From contig JACTVC010000011.1 in assembly GCA_018417955.1 (NCBI GenBank), positions 370,262 to 434,261 of the forward strand: a stretch of 64,000 nt of DNA. The letters run 5' to 3'. The notes below the pieces were generated by a model that searched no databases, was not told the DNA's origin, and was given only the letters and a program-made list of their open reading frames with translations. Numbering within the stretch: the first letter of the stretch is position 1; each line of letters opens with the position of its first letter. The translations under genes and the position numbers were made by a program. Below, in pieces: positions 1-10,876 of this stretch. The DNA is from Laccaria trichodermophora. Its lineage: Eukaryota; Basidiomycota; Agaricomycetes; Agaricales; Hydnangiaceae.

Positions 1-875
1 TCTATAGCACGGCTGGCCTCCTTCTGTACTACCTGTGAGTCTTATTACCTGAGTCTTAGTCGGTGTTTTAAGCCCCTTGGACAGATGGAACACTGTTACT
101 GCCATTGTGCTCCTCAACGTCCTCATTTCCCTGTTCTCGTCTGCTTATTCGGATGTAAATACCCACATTTTCCACTTTTTTTCTCAATCAGATCGCAATA
201 TGCTGCTAGGTTGTTGACGATGCAGAAGCGCAATACCTTGCTTTCTTTGCTAGCAAGACAGTGGAGATGATTAGGGCCCCCGATTCTTATGTCTACCCTG
301 CACCATTCAACCTTATTGAGGCGATCTTCGTGGCACCTTTTGAGTGTGTTACCTCTCAGAACGGGTTTATTAGATACTAAGATCCCCATATCAGATTTGT
401 ACCTTTGGCCAAATTAAGCCCAGCGCACTATGCACGAGTGAGTCGATCATTGTGTCCATATAGCTGACCTCACACAGCTCACCTCAGCTTAACCGAGTTG
501 TAATGGGGTTGATTTTTTTTATTCCCTTAGCGACGATCGCCTTCTATGAGTCGACGTTCGATAGGCGCAAGCACAAATGGATGAATGCCTGGTTTCGCGG
601 GAACGATGAAGGCGAAGAAGACCGTCCCGAATACCGAGATCCCAGCGTCGACGACCCGGCATGCGATGGTTTGGTCATCAGTAAGATCCCTTTCGAAGAG
701 CTTATCAAGGTCTTTCCAAAGACTTCGCAAGTGGGTAGTCCGTTTTTTGTATGTGAATGTACTAAAATTTTATTCTATACTTTTTTTTCAGTCAAGTGAG
801 GCTACCATTCTGAAGGAGCTTAACGAAATCAAGCAGCAGCTAAGCGACATTCAAAGAGCGCTTGGACACCGCTGA
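1..875 (+). CDS. Yvc1/TRP-like cation channel, C-terminal part (5' end outside window)
   Basis: This is the 3' end of a fungal TRP-type (Yvc1-like) calcium-permeable channel, a family that releases Ca2+ from the vacuole. Visible pieces are a hydrophobic helix (AIVLLNVLISLFSSAYSD, exon from about 86), then AEAQYLAFFASKT and DSYVYPAPFNLIE, then a last helix MGLIFFIPLATIAFYES, a charged tail with VDDPACDGLVISKIPFEEL, and a short coiled coil ILKELNEIKQQLSDIQ. I see introns at about 35-85, 155-210, 339-390, 438-491 and 731-791, all GT-AG. The stop TGA is at 873-875. The pore domain and start codon lie upstream of base 1. Family assignment rests on the conserved post-pore segment recalled from fungal Yvc1 homologues; exact channel class is inferred. 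Confidence 0.72.
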
Positions 876-981
876 ATAAAAGGTCATTTGGATGTTTTGT
901 TATCTATTACCATCTCGGACAGATCATGTACATATACGACTATTTTGATTTGATGGATATTCTTTCTTAAAGCAGCAATGA

Positions 982-1233
982 TCCATTGACCCGAGTCGTT
1001 CATCTCTCGCCGCTCAAGCAGGGCATGAAGATGTGATCCTTCTTTTGCTGAAACACGAAGCTTCTCGTATGCCAAATACGAACGGAAAATATCTCGCAGC
1101 ACAGGAAGGTCACACTGATGTTTGCAAGCTGCTCGACCTGGTATCACCGATCCGCTATTGGATTGCGAACCAATCGAGTCAGGACACTCATAGATTCGAT
1201 AAAGAATGGGCGAATCTCGTTGATCTCCATTGA
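982..1233 (+). pseudogene. Ankyrin-repeat fragment (relic)
   Basis: An open frame contains two ankyrin-like units, SLAAQAGHEDVILLLLKHEA and KYLAAQEGHTDVCKLLDL, between about 1000 and 1140. The frame is closed by TGA at 979-981 just upstream and has no convincing splice acceptor or promoter. From 1144 on it merely runs antisense through the last exon of Psf2. With only 268 bases between the channel stop and the Psf2 stop there is no room for a complete gene. I read it as the remnant of an ankyrin-repeat gene. An unrecognised terminal exon of a rearranged gene is the alternative. Confidence 0.35.
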
Positions 1234-1912
1234 ACATAGGTTGGGAAGCTAATGACCAGTCAGTAATCGGGTTGGTCTTGTCCTTGAACAAAGTGGACAT
1301 ACACTGAGTTCACTGTGATCAATTTGCCGAAGACCTTCTCGACATTTAGCTTGTCGGGCCTCCCGGAGGTCTTTTAAAAGGGATCTTAACTTATCGGGGT
1401 TCTCGAGATCATCCGATGCACTTTGATATATTATAAGGTGAAAGGGGAAGAGAGTCAAAGATACTCACACATCGAGGAGAACCTTTGAGATCTCCGCAAA
1501 CCGAAAAGGTAAATCACTGAAAACGGGTTCCGAGGTCTCGCGCGCCAACCGCGTTTGTAGATAATCTGCAGTCAGAGTTATCAATGAATATGGCTTCGCT
1601 GGTGAAAGCGACGCAACTACTGACCAACGTTGAACCAATCCGGAGCCACTATGTGACATTTCTTCTTCAATTTAAGGTTGACGGCCATCCATAAGGGTAT
1701 TCTGGCTTTGTTTGGGGGCCGTAAAGGACCATATGCTCCCTGCGTGTAGGTTCATGTATGCTTCATGTGAGGTGGGCGGTAGGAATGTGTACCGAGATGA
1801 AGGCTGTCCTCTCCATTGAAATAAGGGGTACAACATCGATAAGCTCCTGGCTGGCAATGAGCTCGAGCTCTGGAGGTGTTACAGATTGTCGGAGAGATTG
1901 AGGAAGAGCCAT
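1144..1912 (-). CDS. psf2: GINS complex subunit Psf2
   Basis: Psf2 is a subunit of the nuclear GINS tetramer that joins Cdc45 and MCM2-7 in the replicative helicase. Five exons assemble to about 183 residues, the usual length. The N-terminus reads MALPQSLRQSVTPPELELIA, followed by VPLISMERTAFISG, YGPLRPPNKARIPLWMA, PFRFAEISKVLLDVASDDLE, SLLKDLREARQAKCREGL and the C-terminal MEINEIRPFFIESMSVLTRL. Introns are short GT-AG introns, with the last one joining SELS to LPNLCS; the final exon runs to TGA at 1144-1146. It is divergent from the haspin kinase gene, with 149 bases between the two start codons. Identification is firm because every conserved block is present in order. Confidence 0.93.
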
Positions 1913-2061
1913 ATTGGCACGATCAGGTGACCTAGATGTTCAACGTTCATTTCTGACATTTCACTCCAGAGTCCACACTCAGTAACAACTCAGTAACTTC
2001 ACTCAACATTTTACAATTTGTAGTCCCGTCTTTCCTGTTCGTCGCCGCCGCTATCGTACTC
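1913..2061. promoter_or_regulatory. Shared divergent promoter, Psf2 / haspin
   Basis: These 149 bases separate two divergent start codons and must hold both promoters and 5' leaders. The sequence carries repeated CAGTAACT / CAGTAACTTCACTC units near 1979-2003 and a pyrimidine-rich run before the haspin start. No clear TATA box is seen. Sharing a promoter between a replication helicase factor and a mitotic histone kinase suggests cell-cycle control, but that is inference. Confidence 0.4.
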
Positions 2062-4740
2062 ATGCTCGGCGCACGTACAAAACAGATCAATGCCTACGGA
2101 AAACGCAACCGCCGTGTTGTTGACGCGTCCACGGAGCGATCCCGGCCTATTGGCACTGAGATCATCAGTATTTTCGATGATTTACCACCAGCACCCCCAT
2201 TAGCTTCACTCGCTTCTAAAATGAAGAAGCGAGAGAACGCCGTGCCCTCCAAACATAAAGCTTTATCTCCCAAGTGTGTTGGAAAAGGGAAACCAAGGCG
2301 GCTTTCACCTGTTCTCTCGCCCCCGAGGAGGAGAACAACACGTGTTGCGCAGATAATTGATGCTGCTCGTAGAGCAGATGATAGTGGTGCGCCTACACTC
2401 AGACCGAAGCCCAAACCACTGCCATCCGGACTTCAAGGAGATCCAATCATTCTTTCCGCGTCACCTCCTCGAGCACCTCTCTCAGCAGTCTCTCTCAATG
2501 TACCAGGTTCCCCAGCTGTCTCGACAAAACTACAAACGAGACAGAAGCTAGGTCTAACGAAAGTTAACCCTAGATTGAATAAACCTTTCTCGCCATTCGT
2601 GAACATGGATATCATCGTTCTGGACGATGATGGTCAGATTGTTCAAAAAGAGCACAGAGTTTCAAGGAAGAAACCAGAACACGATCCGAAAGCCCATAGA
2701 TCTGTCACTCGAACCACTGTTCCCTCTCGCCTTCAAGCAATGCCCATACCGATCAGCATCGATTCGACTGATACCGAGTCTGAGGCCAGCCAGGTCCGCA
2801 GGCCCAAACGATCAGTAAAGCGTGCACCCCCAATAATATTAACTGACACGGAATCTGAAGAAGATACACTCCAACCTTCCGCACCCCCTCAACAGATGGC
2901 AGAGTTCTCAGTTTATACCCGCCCGAACAATGCTGTAGTCGAAGTCGTCATTCCACCAGCTCCATACCCAATCCATGTTGCAAAGATTACACACCCGTCA
3001 GAACCTCCGTCGCAACCTCCATCACATCCTGTCATACAGCCGCCCGCCCCAAGATTTCAGCTTCCCTCCTCGCCTCTCGTCAAAGCTCGGCAACTCACGC
3101 CAATCCGAGGACGACATGGCAAGCGAATTTTCGAACCACCATCCCCTCCTTCGCCGTCTACTCCAACAGACTTTGAGCTTTCTCTCGATTTTTCCGACTT
3201 CAACCTCGGTTCGCCTTCACAAAGAAACGCCTTTTACTCTCAAATTTCAATACCCGAACACCTTCAAGCATTGCTTGAAGAATGTGGCCAAGAAGAATGT
3301 GGCCCTCATGAATTCTCTGCCTTCATTGAATCCTTCCCTTACGACCCGATCATTCAATCAAGTGACAACACAGATACAAGGTTTAGGAAAATCGGAGAGG
3401 CGAGTTATTCGGAGGTCTTCGGTATTGGAGATGTCGTGCTCAAAGTAATTCCACTAAGGGATGAATCGGAAGCGAATGTCAGTCAAAGTCGGTTGAAGGT
3501 GACAACGAAGTATAGCGAAGAAAGACTCGTGGAAGAGGTCGATGGGCCAGCGCCTAGCGATGCGAAGGATGTGCGCAAGGAGATCATCGTTACCCGAGCT
3601 ATGGGTGAGGTGTATGGTGGCTTCATTAAGCTCCTTAAAACTTATGTTGTGAGAGGGAGGTATCCCGAAGTCTTGTTGAACCTTTGGGATGATTACAATG
3701 AAAGGAAAGGTTCGGAGAGCGTACGCCCAGGTAAGTTATTTTGCATTCTGTCAAAAAAGTGAACTCATTTGCGAAGACTCTTTCAACGTTTCCCAGGTAT
3801 ACGCAATCATTGTGTTGCCCAATGGAGGATCAGATCTTGAAGCATATACATTCCTCAATGCTGGAAAGTCGGGATGGAAACAAGCTTGCAGCATTTTCTG
3901 GCAAGTGGCCAAAGCCCTTGGACACGCTGAACAGCTGGTATCCTTCGAGGTGTGTGTCAATCCACTCGGCAATAACGTGTATGGGAGCTTGATTGATTCC
4001 TCAGCATCGTGATCTTCATTGGGGCCAAATACTTGTCAAGAACGTTGTGAGGCACGCTCCACTCAGGGCTCTGAGCGTGAACCAGAAGGCGAAAGAAAAG
4101 CGGCAGTTGCACATGGATGATCTGGCTCATGGTGTTCAAGCCACCGTGATCGATCTTGGACTTTCGCGGATGGACGCTGGTGATGGGCATGATGGAAATG
4201 AAGTGCAATGGACCCCATTCGACGACGAAGTATTCATGGGCGAGGGTGAGTTGTGTTTCTTGAGTTATGACGGGATTGATTCAACAAAATTTGTAGGTGA
4301 TTACCAGTTTGACGTGTATCGCATGATGAAGGACGTTACTGGAGGTACATGGGAAGCTTTTCACCCAATAACCAATGTAATGGTGGGTCATTTATTCCAC
4401 CTAAAACTATCTGCAGAATGTTTGAATTTGGGTCATTTTGAAGTGGCTTCATTATCTAGCCCTGAAGCTGCTGCAAGGCAAAGGTCTCAAGCCGCCGACA
4501 GCGTTGCGTAAAGGCAAGGGTCCTCCGGAATCAGAACCTGTTACGTCGAATGCGTCGTTCACGGAAAGGGACTGCTATAATTGCCTTGTAGATATTGAGG
4601 ATTGGCTGGGAAGTTGTCTCGTCAAGAAAGGCAAGGGCCGACGGAAAGTGGATAAGGCGGCGACAGGCCCTAGCTGTGCTAGTGAGATCGTCGGCTATGG
4701 CGTTAAGAGGGGTTGGATCAATCCTAGCGTCGTGTTTTAA
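2062..4740 (+). CDS. Haspin-type serine/threonine protein kinase
   Basis: Haspin phosphorylates histone H3 Thr3 at centromeres in mitosis. Residues 1 to about 440 are a basic, Ser/Pro-rich disordered region. The kinase domain follows: glycine-loop region IGEASYSEVFGIG, ATP lysine in VVLKVIPL, haspin-type RYPEVLLNLWDDYNE, catalytic loop HRDLHWGQILVKN, and VIDLGLSRMD at the metal-binding motif position. Later blocks include FDVYRMM and NVMWLHYLALKLL. Introns are seen at about 3731-3796, 3950-4003, 4246-4295 and 4382-4440. The DLG-LSR motif sits between ordinary DFG and the DYT-LSR seen in animal haspins. ATG 2062 is the first in-frame start after the Psf2 promoter. Stop is at 4738-4740. Confidence 0.9.
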
Positions 4741-4856
4741 CTCCTTTCTACTTGCCTGCCATGTAAATCCAGTCGTTTTCATCGTAACTCCTTTCAGAGG
4801 GAGGATCTTATCCACCATTTATATAAACGGCCTGTTCAACCTCACAGCGACGATGC

Positions 4857-5627
4857 ATGCATTTCTCGCATTATGAGCCCATCGCTTCATCATGTTCAAA
4901 GCTCATGGCAGAGCTCTTTTCACTAGGCAACGATCCCTTTTTGCAGGAGAACCTGGCGCTCTACATAGCATGGGCCATGTATCAATCTCAATTGGACTCC
5001 TCCGCCGTCCTTTCGGCGATGACGCTGTTGGCGAGGTACACAGTTTGTCAACCAATCAAGGCTCCTCTCTATACCAGCGATCTCTACAGCCTCTTCATCA
5101 CCTCTTACATGCTCGCGTCCAAAATGCTTTACGACAAACCCAGCAGGCTAACATTTTGGCAAGTCGTTGGGCGTCGCAGGTACTCCTGTCGCCACTTGGT
5201 TCGAATGGAAAGGGACTTTTGCACAGTGGTCAACTGGGACTTGAGGATTGATCTGGTGAACTACAGATCCTTTCAGGTGCTCGTCGACCATGATCTGAAG
5301 CAGCGCAGACGACAGCCACCACCATTGGAGGATGGGCACTACCATTGTCCGCCCCGTGCCCCGGCTCGTGCTAGTTGCCCTAAGCGTCAATGGTTCCGCC
5401 TCCATAGTTTCGTACCCAAGCCGCCGTCTTCGGAATTAGGCTTGGAAATGAATCAGGCAAGCGCGAAACAATGTAGCAAGCTCCGCTCAAACCGCTTTGA
5501 TGTTGACCGTCATGACTCTATACTTCCTCCCCTGCATGACTATAAATCGACGTGGAAGGATGTAGTCTTTGGCTTTTTCCGGACACCTACAACAGTTGTG
5601 CAACGAGATGTCGACCCTTGGTTCTAA
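4857..5627 (+). CDS. PHO80/Pcl-like cyclin
   Basis: A single-exon frame of 256 residues carries a cyclin box at roughly residues 20-140. Visible are AMYQSQLDSSAVLSAMTLLARY, SDLYSLFITSYMLASKMLYD and HLVRMERDFCTVVNWDL, which match the helix pattern of fungal Pcl/Pho80-type cyclins that bind Pho85-class kinases. The remaining 110 residues are basic and proline-rich with no recognised domain. The start at 4857 is the only ATG that keeps the cyclin box open; ATG 4853 hits a stop after seven codons. It lies just downstream of haspin on the same strand. Whether it acts in phosphate sensing or morphogenesis cannot be told. Confidence 0.75.
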   Translation: MHFSHYEPIASSCSKLMAELFSLGNDPFLQENLALYIAWAMYQSQLDSSAVLSAMTLLARYTVCQPIKAPLYTSDLYSLFITSYMLASKMLYDKPSRLTFWQVVGRRRYSCRHLVRMERDFCTVVNWDLRIDLVNYRSFQVLVDHDLKQRRRQPPPLEDGHYHCPPRAPARASCPKRQWFRLHSFVPKPPSSELGLEMNQASAKQCSKLRSNRFDVDRHDSILPPLHDYKSTWKDVVFGFFRTPTTVVQRDVDPWF

Positions 5628-5835
5628 TAACCCGGTTCTAACAGTATTTTACGGCGTTTTCAAATATACCAAGGAGCAAGTTGTATGTCATTGTCTAGTA
5701 TGCTACACAAATTTCCCAACGTAAGATAAGCATGTCAAGGTAAAAACAGTATGGGTATACTAACAGTAATAGTCTGTGAGTCCGAGCTAAGTGAAACCCG
5801 GGCAATAAATAAAGCGCTCTGGACACAAGGTCAAA

Positions 5836-8378
5836 CTAACAGGTCTCGACTAAAGAGTTTTTTGGGAAGGGTTGCCCATAGTCACCTCTCCAGGTCGTCA
5901 AGTTTGGGTTTGTATACGCCTGAATGTGTCTGTGAGGTGTTTAGCGCAATGATGGGTTTTCGGCGTTTAGACGCAACCTACTGGATGATGTAGTCCGTCG
6001 TTGGGAATCCCTTGGGGTTGCATCCAACGTTGACGGCATTTACTGGCTGATAGACGCGCACGTAATCAACGCGTAGATGATTTGGAAAGGTCAAGTGTTC
6101 GAAGTCGACGGCGCCGAAATTCTTCGACATTCCCAGATTGATAATCATATACTGCCAGAGCGCATTAGGTGCGGAACTGGTGTGTAAGATGGGGTCAAGA
6201 GACCCACCATAGGTTCCAATGGCACAGGTCGCGCGGAAATTTCCACAGTGGGGTCGGAACCTAAGCCAGCGGCGTTGAGAGTCCAAGACACTTTACTGTC
6301 TGATATCCAGGTGATGTACTATTTTCAAAACGGAGCTAGGGCGTCAGCTGCAGAAGACTGTCAAGAGAAACAGAAGACCTTACCGCATCGTCCCACCCTG
6401 CCAAATTGAGTAAAGAAATCTTAAGAGAACTTGTCAAGCAAAAAACTTGATGGCTCGCCTGGCTTGTACTAGAGAAAAGTTTGCAGTTAAATAGTGCTAA
6501 ACGTTACAGGATAGAAAAACACACCTCTACACCGTACGTCGAAAAACAACCATCCACCGACTCGTAGCACCGTTGGTTCGTTTTCGTCACAACAGATGTC
6601 GCTTGTTGAATGACATTTCCAACAAATGTGTTCATCCTCGAAAGGGATGGATCACCAAGCATCATGTTTTCAGACGAGTTGTCCCATGTATATCCGTGAT
6701 TGAATGGCTGTAGAACATATAAAAATCAAGTGCACAAAATACCAAAAAAATACTTACCGCCCATTGCGACGATTGCGAGACTTCACCTGTCAAAGGCACA
6801 CCACCCATCTGGGCCTCGAACATATCAATTTCAGGAGCGGAACGACCAACAAATGTCCCATCCGGGTGTTTGGGCCCCGGATGGTTTTCACCGTCACATG
6901 TACATCTCGACAGCCTTTGCCCTGGGAGATACGATAGGGCGAAATTATATGCATGATCTCCATCAACAACAGCGGCTAATGGCAGACCGTTCAAGGTCTG
7001 GTTTGGCACTGTTCCTACATCGCAGGAGTCGTATGTGTAAGGCCACTGCATACAATTCGGGTCATTGGAAGCAGAATCACGGAGTACGATAGAGGCATAC
7101 CATCCCTTCCAAGGTTGCACCGTAACCAGCGCGTCCAAGATTACCCATGGCCCATATCGCGGGCCACATTCCAATGACGTTGTTCGTGCCGGGCAATTGT
7201 ACCGACGCCTCATAATAGCCACCGGTGAAACAAAATTTATTCCTACGACACAATTAACGCGGTAGAAAGTGAAAATTTGTCAAACGTACCACGATGTTAT
7301 GAGGCCTGACAAATAGCTTTCATAAGGTCGAAAAATGGTAGTCATAGGGTAATACGCACCACCTTGATAATTCAACCCGTGGTTGGGAGTCTCAGAAAAT
7401 GTGATGACGAGAGCTCCGTTATCAGTCGTAACTGCGGAGGGATCGTACCACTCTAGATTGTTCGTTGACTATGTGATTTGTTACTGTCGCTCTTTCCCGT
7501 CTATATAATTATGAGGGAAAAATACCCAATAATGAAGATCGGCCGCCTCCCAGTAGGGGTCGTCGCCTGGATAAAATGTCCTTCCCGGCGTATTGAACTC
7601 GTCGGAAAAAACCAATAACATGGGAGATCCATCTTTCAGAGATGGCTTCATGTACGCGTCTTTTGAAGTGTCGAGATCAATCAGGCCAAAATTACCCATC
7701 GAGGGTACCTGAAACGAAGAGATGTCATAATTACGCATAAACCTAGTATATAAAAAATCAAGACTTGGCCGGTTGAGTTAATTCCCCCCAAATTAAATCC
7801 GGGCAACAAGGGTCCTTTGCTTCTAGCAAACATGATGAGGGGATAGCCAATACTTATTTTTTTTTGATTTTTTCTTAAGTTCAGAAAGGAAGGAGAAAAT
7901 GTTAGATAAACAACTTACAAAAGAACCAAAAGTGCCGTGCACAAAAAGGTTAGGCAACCAAGATTTGCCAGACCCCTGGAAGTAAGAGTCACTTTGCCGC
8001 CGACCAAGGCATGGTCAGGCTCGACCTCCGGATTGTGAAGAGCATCGTCCGCCTCCACAAGATCGGGTGACAAGTCAGAACCCCACAGTCTTGGGTCTGG
8101 AGAGAGTGAGAACTATCTGGCGTTATTTCGAGGCCTATAAGATTATTTAGAGGAACAACCTTGTCCGAAAGGGTACTCAGGCGTGAGGCTGCACCCAGCG
8201 AGTAGGGCGACTCGGAGTCAGTTTGCTAATTCACGGATATTATAGAAATAGCTGGATAGTAAGAAATTAAATTTACCCAGCTGTCCCTGCGGAGTACACC
8301 AAAGCTGGAGGCCCTTAAGAGAGTGAGATCCGAGTCGTCAGTTGCGAAACTGAGGTGGGGGTAGCTCTTGGAGGACAT
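5836..8378 (-). CDS. GH16 beta-glucan synthesis-associated protein, Skn1/Kre6 family
   Basis: Skn1/Kre6 proteins are type II membrane glycoside hydrolase family 16 proteins of the secretory pathway needed for cell-wall beta-1,6-glucan. A short cytoplasmic N-terminus starts with MSSKSYPHL, followed by SPDPRLWGSDLSPDLVEADD and one membrane helix (LANLGCLTFLCTALLVLF). The lumenal domain has GSPMLLVFSDEFNTPGRTF, WYASIVLRD, the GH16 active site EIDMFEAQ with both glutamates and the aspartate intact, YMIINLGMSKNFG and LRVDYVRVYQP. A last intron (about 5936-5984) extends the protein beyond an apparent stop at 5978 to NPNLTTW and the final stop TAG at 5836-5838. About ten introns. The upstream in-frame start at 8456 would add a hydrophobic leader out of character with the family, so 8378 is preferred. 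Confidence 0.87.
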
Positions 8379-8590
8379 GAGGTAGATAATGGAAAAGGAA
8401 GAGAGGGAGGCGGTGAGCAAACAGAAGAGTAATAGATGGCATGGCAAGCTGAGCAAGAAAAAAGCTTATAGCGTTGGATGGCAGCCTAGACGTGAAAGAA
8501 GTCTGAAGGAAAGGCCAATTATGGATTACGTCACTTTATACCCGAGGAGTTGAGGAACTTGCCCCATTTGGCCTGATTTGGTCCTTCATC

Positions 8591-9656
8591 ATGCTCAGCT
8601 TCGAATCGCTTCCCGTTGAACTCATTGCCGAGATACTAGGCGAGCTCGACCTTCAATACCTCATAACAATGTCACACCTATCAAAGAGGTTTTACCTTGT
8701 TGCTTCAGATTCCTCTTTGAATCCATGGAGGAGGCCAATACTTACTAATTTACAATCAAATCCTTACGAACAAGCCCTCAAGCATCTGAGCGTTCGTTCA
8801 ACTGTTCCTCGGCAAAATTGGATTGAGGTGCTCAGCCTCGCCCGACCTTCCTTCATCCTGTTTGAAGCGACCCTGCCTAATCTGACGTCAACTGAATGGG
8901 AGGAGTGTTTTAACAGGCGTTTTCTTCCAGGGTGGAGGAGGTGGAAGAAAGACAGTTCATGGAAAGAGGCATTTCTCAAGTACGTCCGCCGCTTCTCATT
9001 GTTGTCTGCTGTTCTCATTCTCTGCCTTAGACTGCTACATAGAGTGTGGCATCGCAGTGTCTCCTCCTGTACTGCTGATGAATCTTGGACCAAGTCAGCT
9101 CATTTGCTGCCATGCAAAACTCTGTCTGATTTTCCAGGTATATCGTGCTTAACCGCAATGGCTCTGCCAATGAACTTGAGGTATCATCTCGGAACTTCAA
9201 TCCTGTTACGCTTTTCAACGAAATGAAGTACGGATCTTTCAGCTATTTTTGGGCCTTCCTCCCATCATTTTACCATTTAGGTTGCAAAGTAACTTGGCCC
9301 ACCTCGAGACACGTATCAGGGTTTGTATAGTTCCATTCTGACCAACCAGCAACTCCTCCATGATCAGTGTTGTTCAGCTCGTCGTTGAACTTGCGGATGT
9401 CAGAATCCTTGCCTTTGGTACCTTGGGTAGACCTCGAAGTACTCTTACGGTTAACCCTAATGCCCATATCCTTTTGCACCCTCCCGGCATCGAATCGGGC
9501 AGTGGTGGGCCTGCTCCAAAAATCACCCATCGTATTGAAGATCATGGAGTCTACCCTATTGGGGCAACATCCACAACATCTAAATGTGGGTTGATATATC
9601 CCCAACTATCCCGGCTTGTACAGCTCAATTCGTGGCAGTGTCACACGAGTACCTGA
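8591..9656 (+). CDS. F-box protein
   Basis: The protein opens with an F-box at residues 2-40 (LSFESLPVELIAEILGELDL then LITMSHLSKRFY), the module that docks substrates to SCF ubiquitin ligases through Skp1. The rest matches the large family of agaricomycete F-box proteins of unknown target: WRRWKKDSSWKEAFLK, VWHRSVSSCTADESWTK, YIVLNRNGSANELEVSSRNF, LVVELADVRILAFG. Introns are at about 8979-9039, 9097-9136, 9226-9280 and 9319-9377; the last uses the acceptor TTGTTCAG so that the frame stays open. The C-terminus after about 9480 is less certain. The target is unknown. Confidence 0.72.
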
Positions 9657-10876
9657 CAGCACCTTCGACATATACGCGTATGATGCACCCGCTCCCTGCG
9701 CTAACGCACTCAAAGTACCCTTTTTATACGCCCGGTGGAGGTGACAGGCGTTGGAAGAACTTGGGGGAAGCGGATAGTGAAGGTCTTGAATGGGTGGGCG
9801 GCTTAATGTCAGTGGCGTCCTATTTTTTTTCCTTCTGGTTGGCGTTTGACCCCCCATAGGGTTATTGCCCAGATTATTGGAGCTTCGTCTCACACGGATA
9901 GTACAGCGCCGGTCCGTCAGCAGTATGCTTCCTTTTCCTGGTGCGATCTCTGGGCGATTGCGCCTTGGTTAGAGGAGAGGATCACAAAAAGAATAGATGG
10001 GGCTGGTTTGGGTCATTGACTCAGCGACTACTGTTTGTCTGTTCTCTTGCAAACACATTTATCTCGCCCGTGCTTCTTTCTCTCCTTTCGACTTGCGTCC
10101 TCGAATTTATCTGGTTGTGATCACCTGTTGCTACTTACCCTTTATTAGTGATGATGGCAATCATTCACGATCTCGCCTCGGCGAATCAAAAAAGGGTAGC
10201 GAGACTTGGCTCTATGGGTGCAAAAAATATCATCTACGGTTCTCAGCGTCACAAAATTCCAACTGCAAGGAAGGACACCACAAATCAACCACAAATTGCC
10301 TTTGAAGCCTTGTTGTTTCTTATTTGGATGCTCCGATTCGACCCCACCATCTCGACGACGCTTATCGAGTGGCGAATTCTTTCGGAAGTTTTGCCATCGA
10401 CATTACCCTTTACCCACTCGTAACCACGTGGGCCAACAAGATCGGTCAGGCACCCAGAATTTCTATCTTTTTTGTTAACTCGATCGTGGTGAGACCAAAG
10501 AAGAAACGGTTGGAAATTCAATATTCTGGAAACAATATCTTTGTCGAAGCCCCTAACGCTTGCTTGTTGCCTTTGTTGGACTCGTAACCCTCAAAAGAGG
10601 TTTGTGTTTATGAAAATGCGCTTCTATGTCCGAAATAAAGACAATAAGGCTAACAAAGGACGATATTCTCCGCCAGCTTCTTTGTGTCGGGATCAGAACC
10701 GAACATCCTGATACACAGGATCTTAAAAGACGGAATATGGTCTGTATTTTTTGCTGTCTCTTTTGCTCCTCCCGTCCACCGCCTCCTTTAACTAACCGCT
10801 ATATTTTATTGAACGACGCCGCTGGCCAGCGTCTTTGCCTATCTATTTATCTAACGTCGAAACAAAGTTCTGCACA
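9657..10876. other. Long intergenic region, no gene seen
   Basis: About 1.2 kb between the F-box gene and the zinc-finger gene. Open frames here (for example 9606-9893 minus, 9997-10305 plus) show no domain, no codon pattern and no splice pattern. It is pyrimidine-rich towards its right end and includes a CACGTG at 10424-10429. It probably holds the promoter and 5' leader of the C2H2 gene. Confidence 0.5.

Noticed and set aside
5978..5980. TAG at 5978 as the stop of the GH16 gene
   Set aside because: A GT-AG intron starting at this position (GTAGGTTGCG to CTCACAG) continues the conserved C-terminus to NPNLTTW and a stop at 5836.
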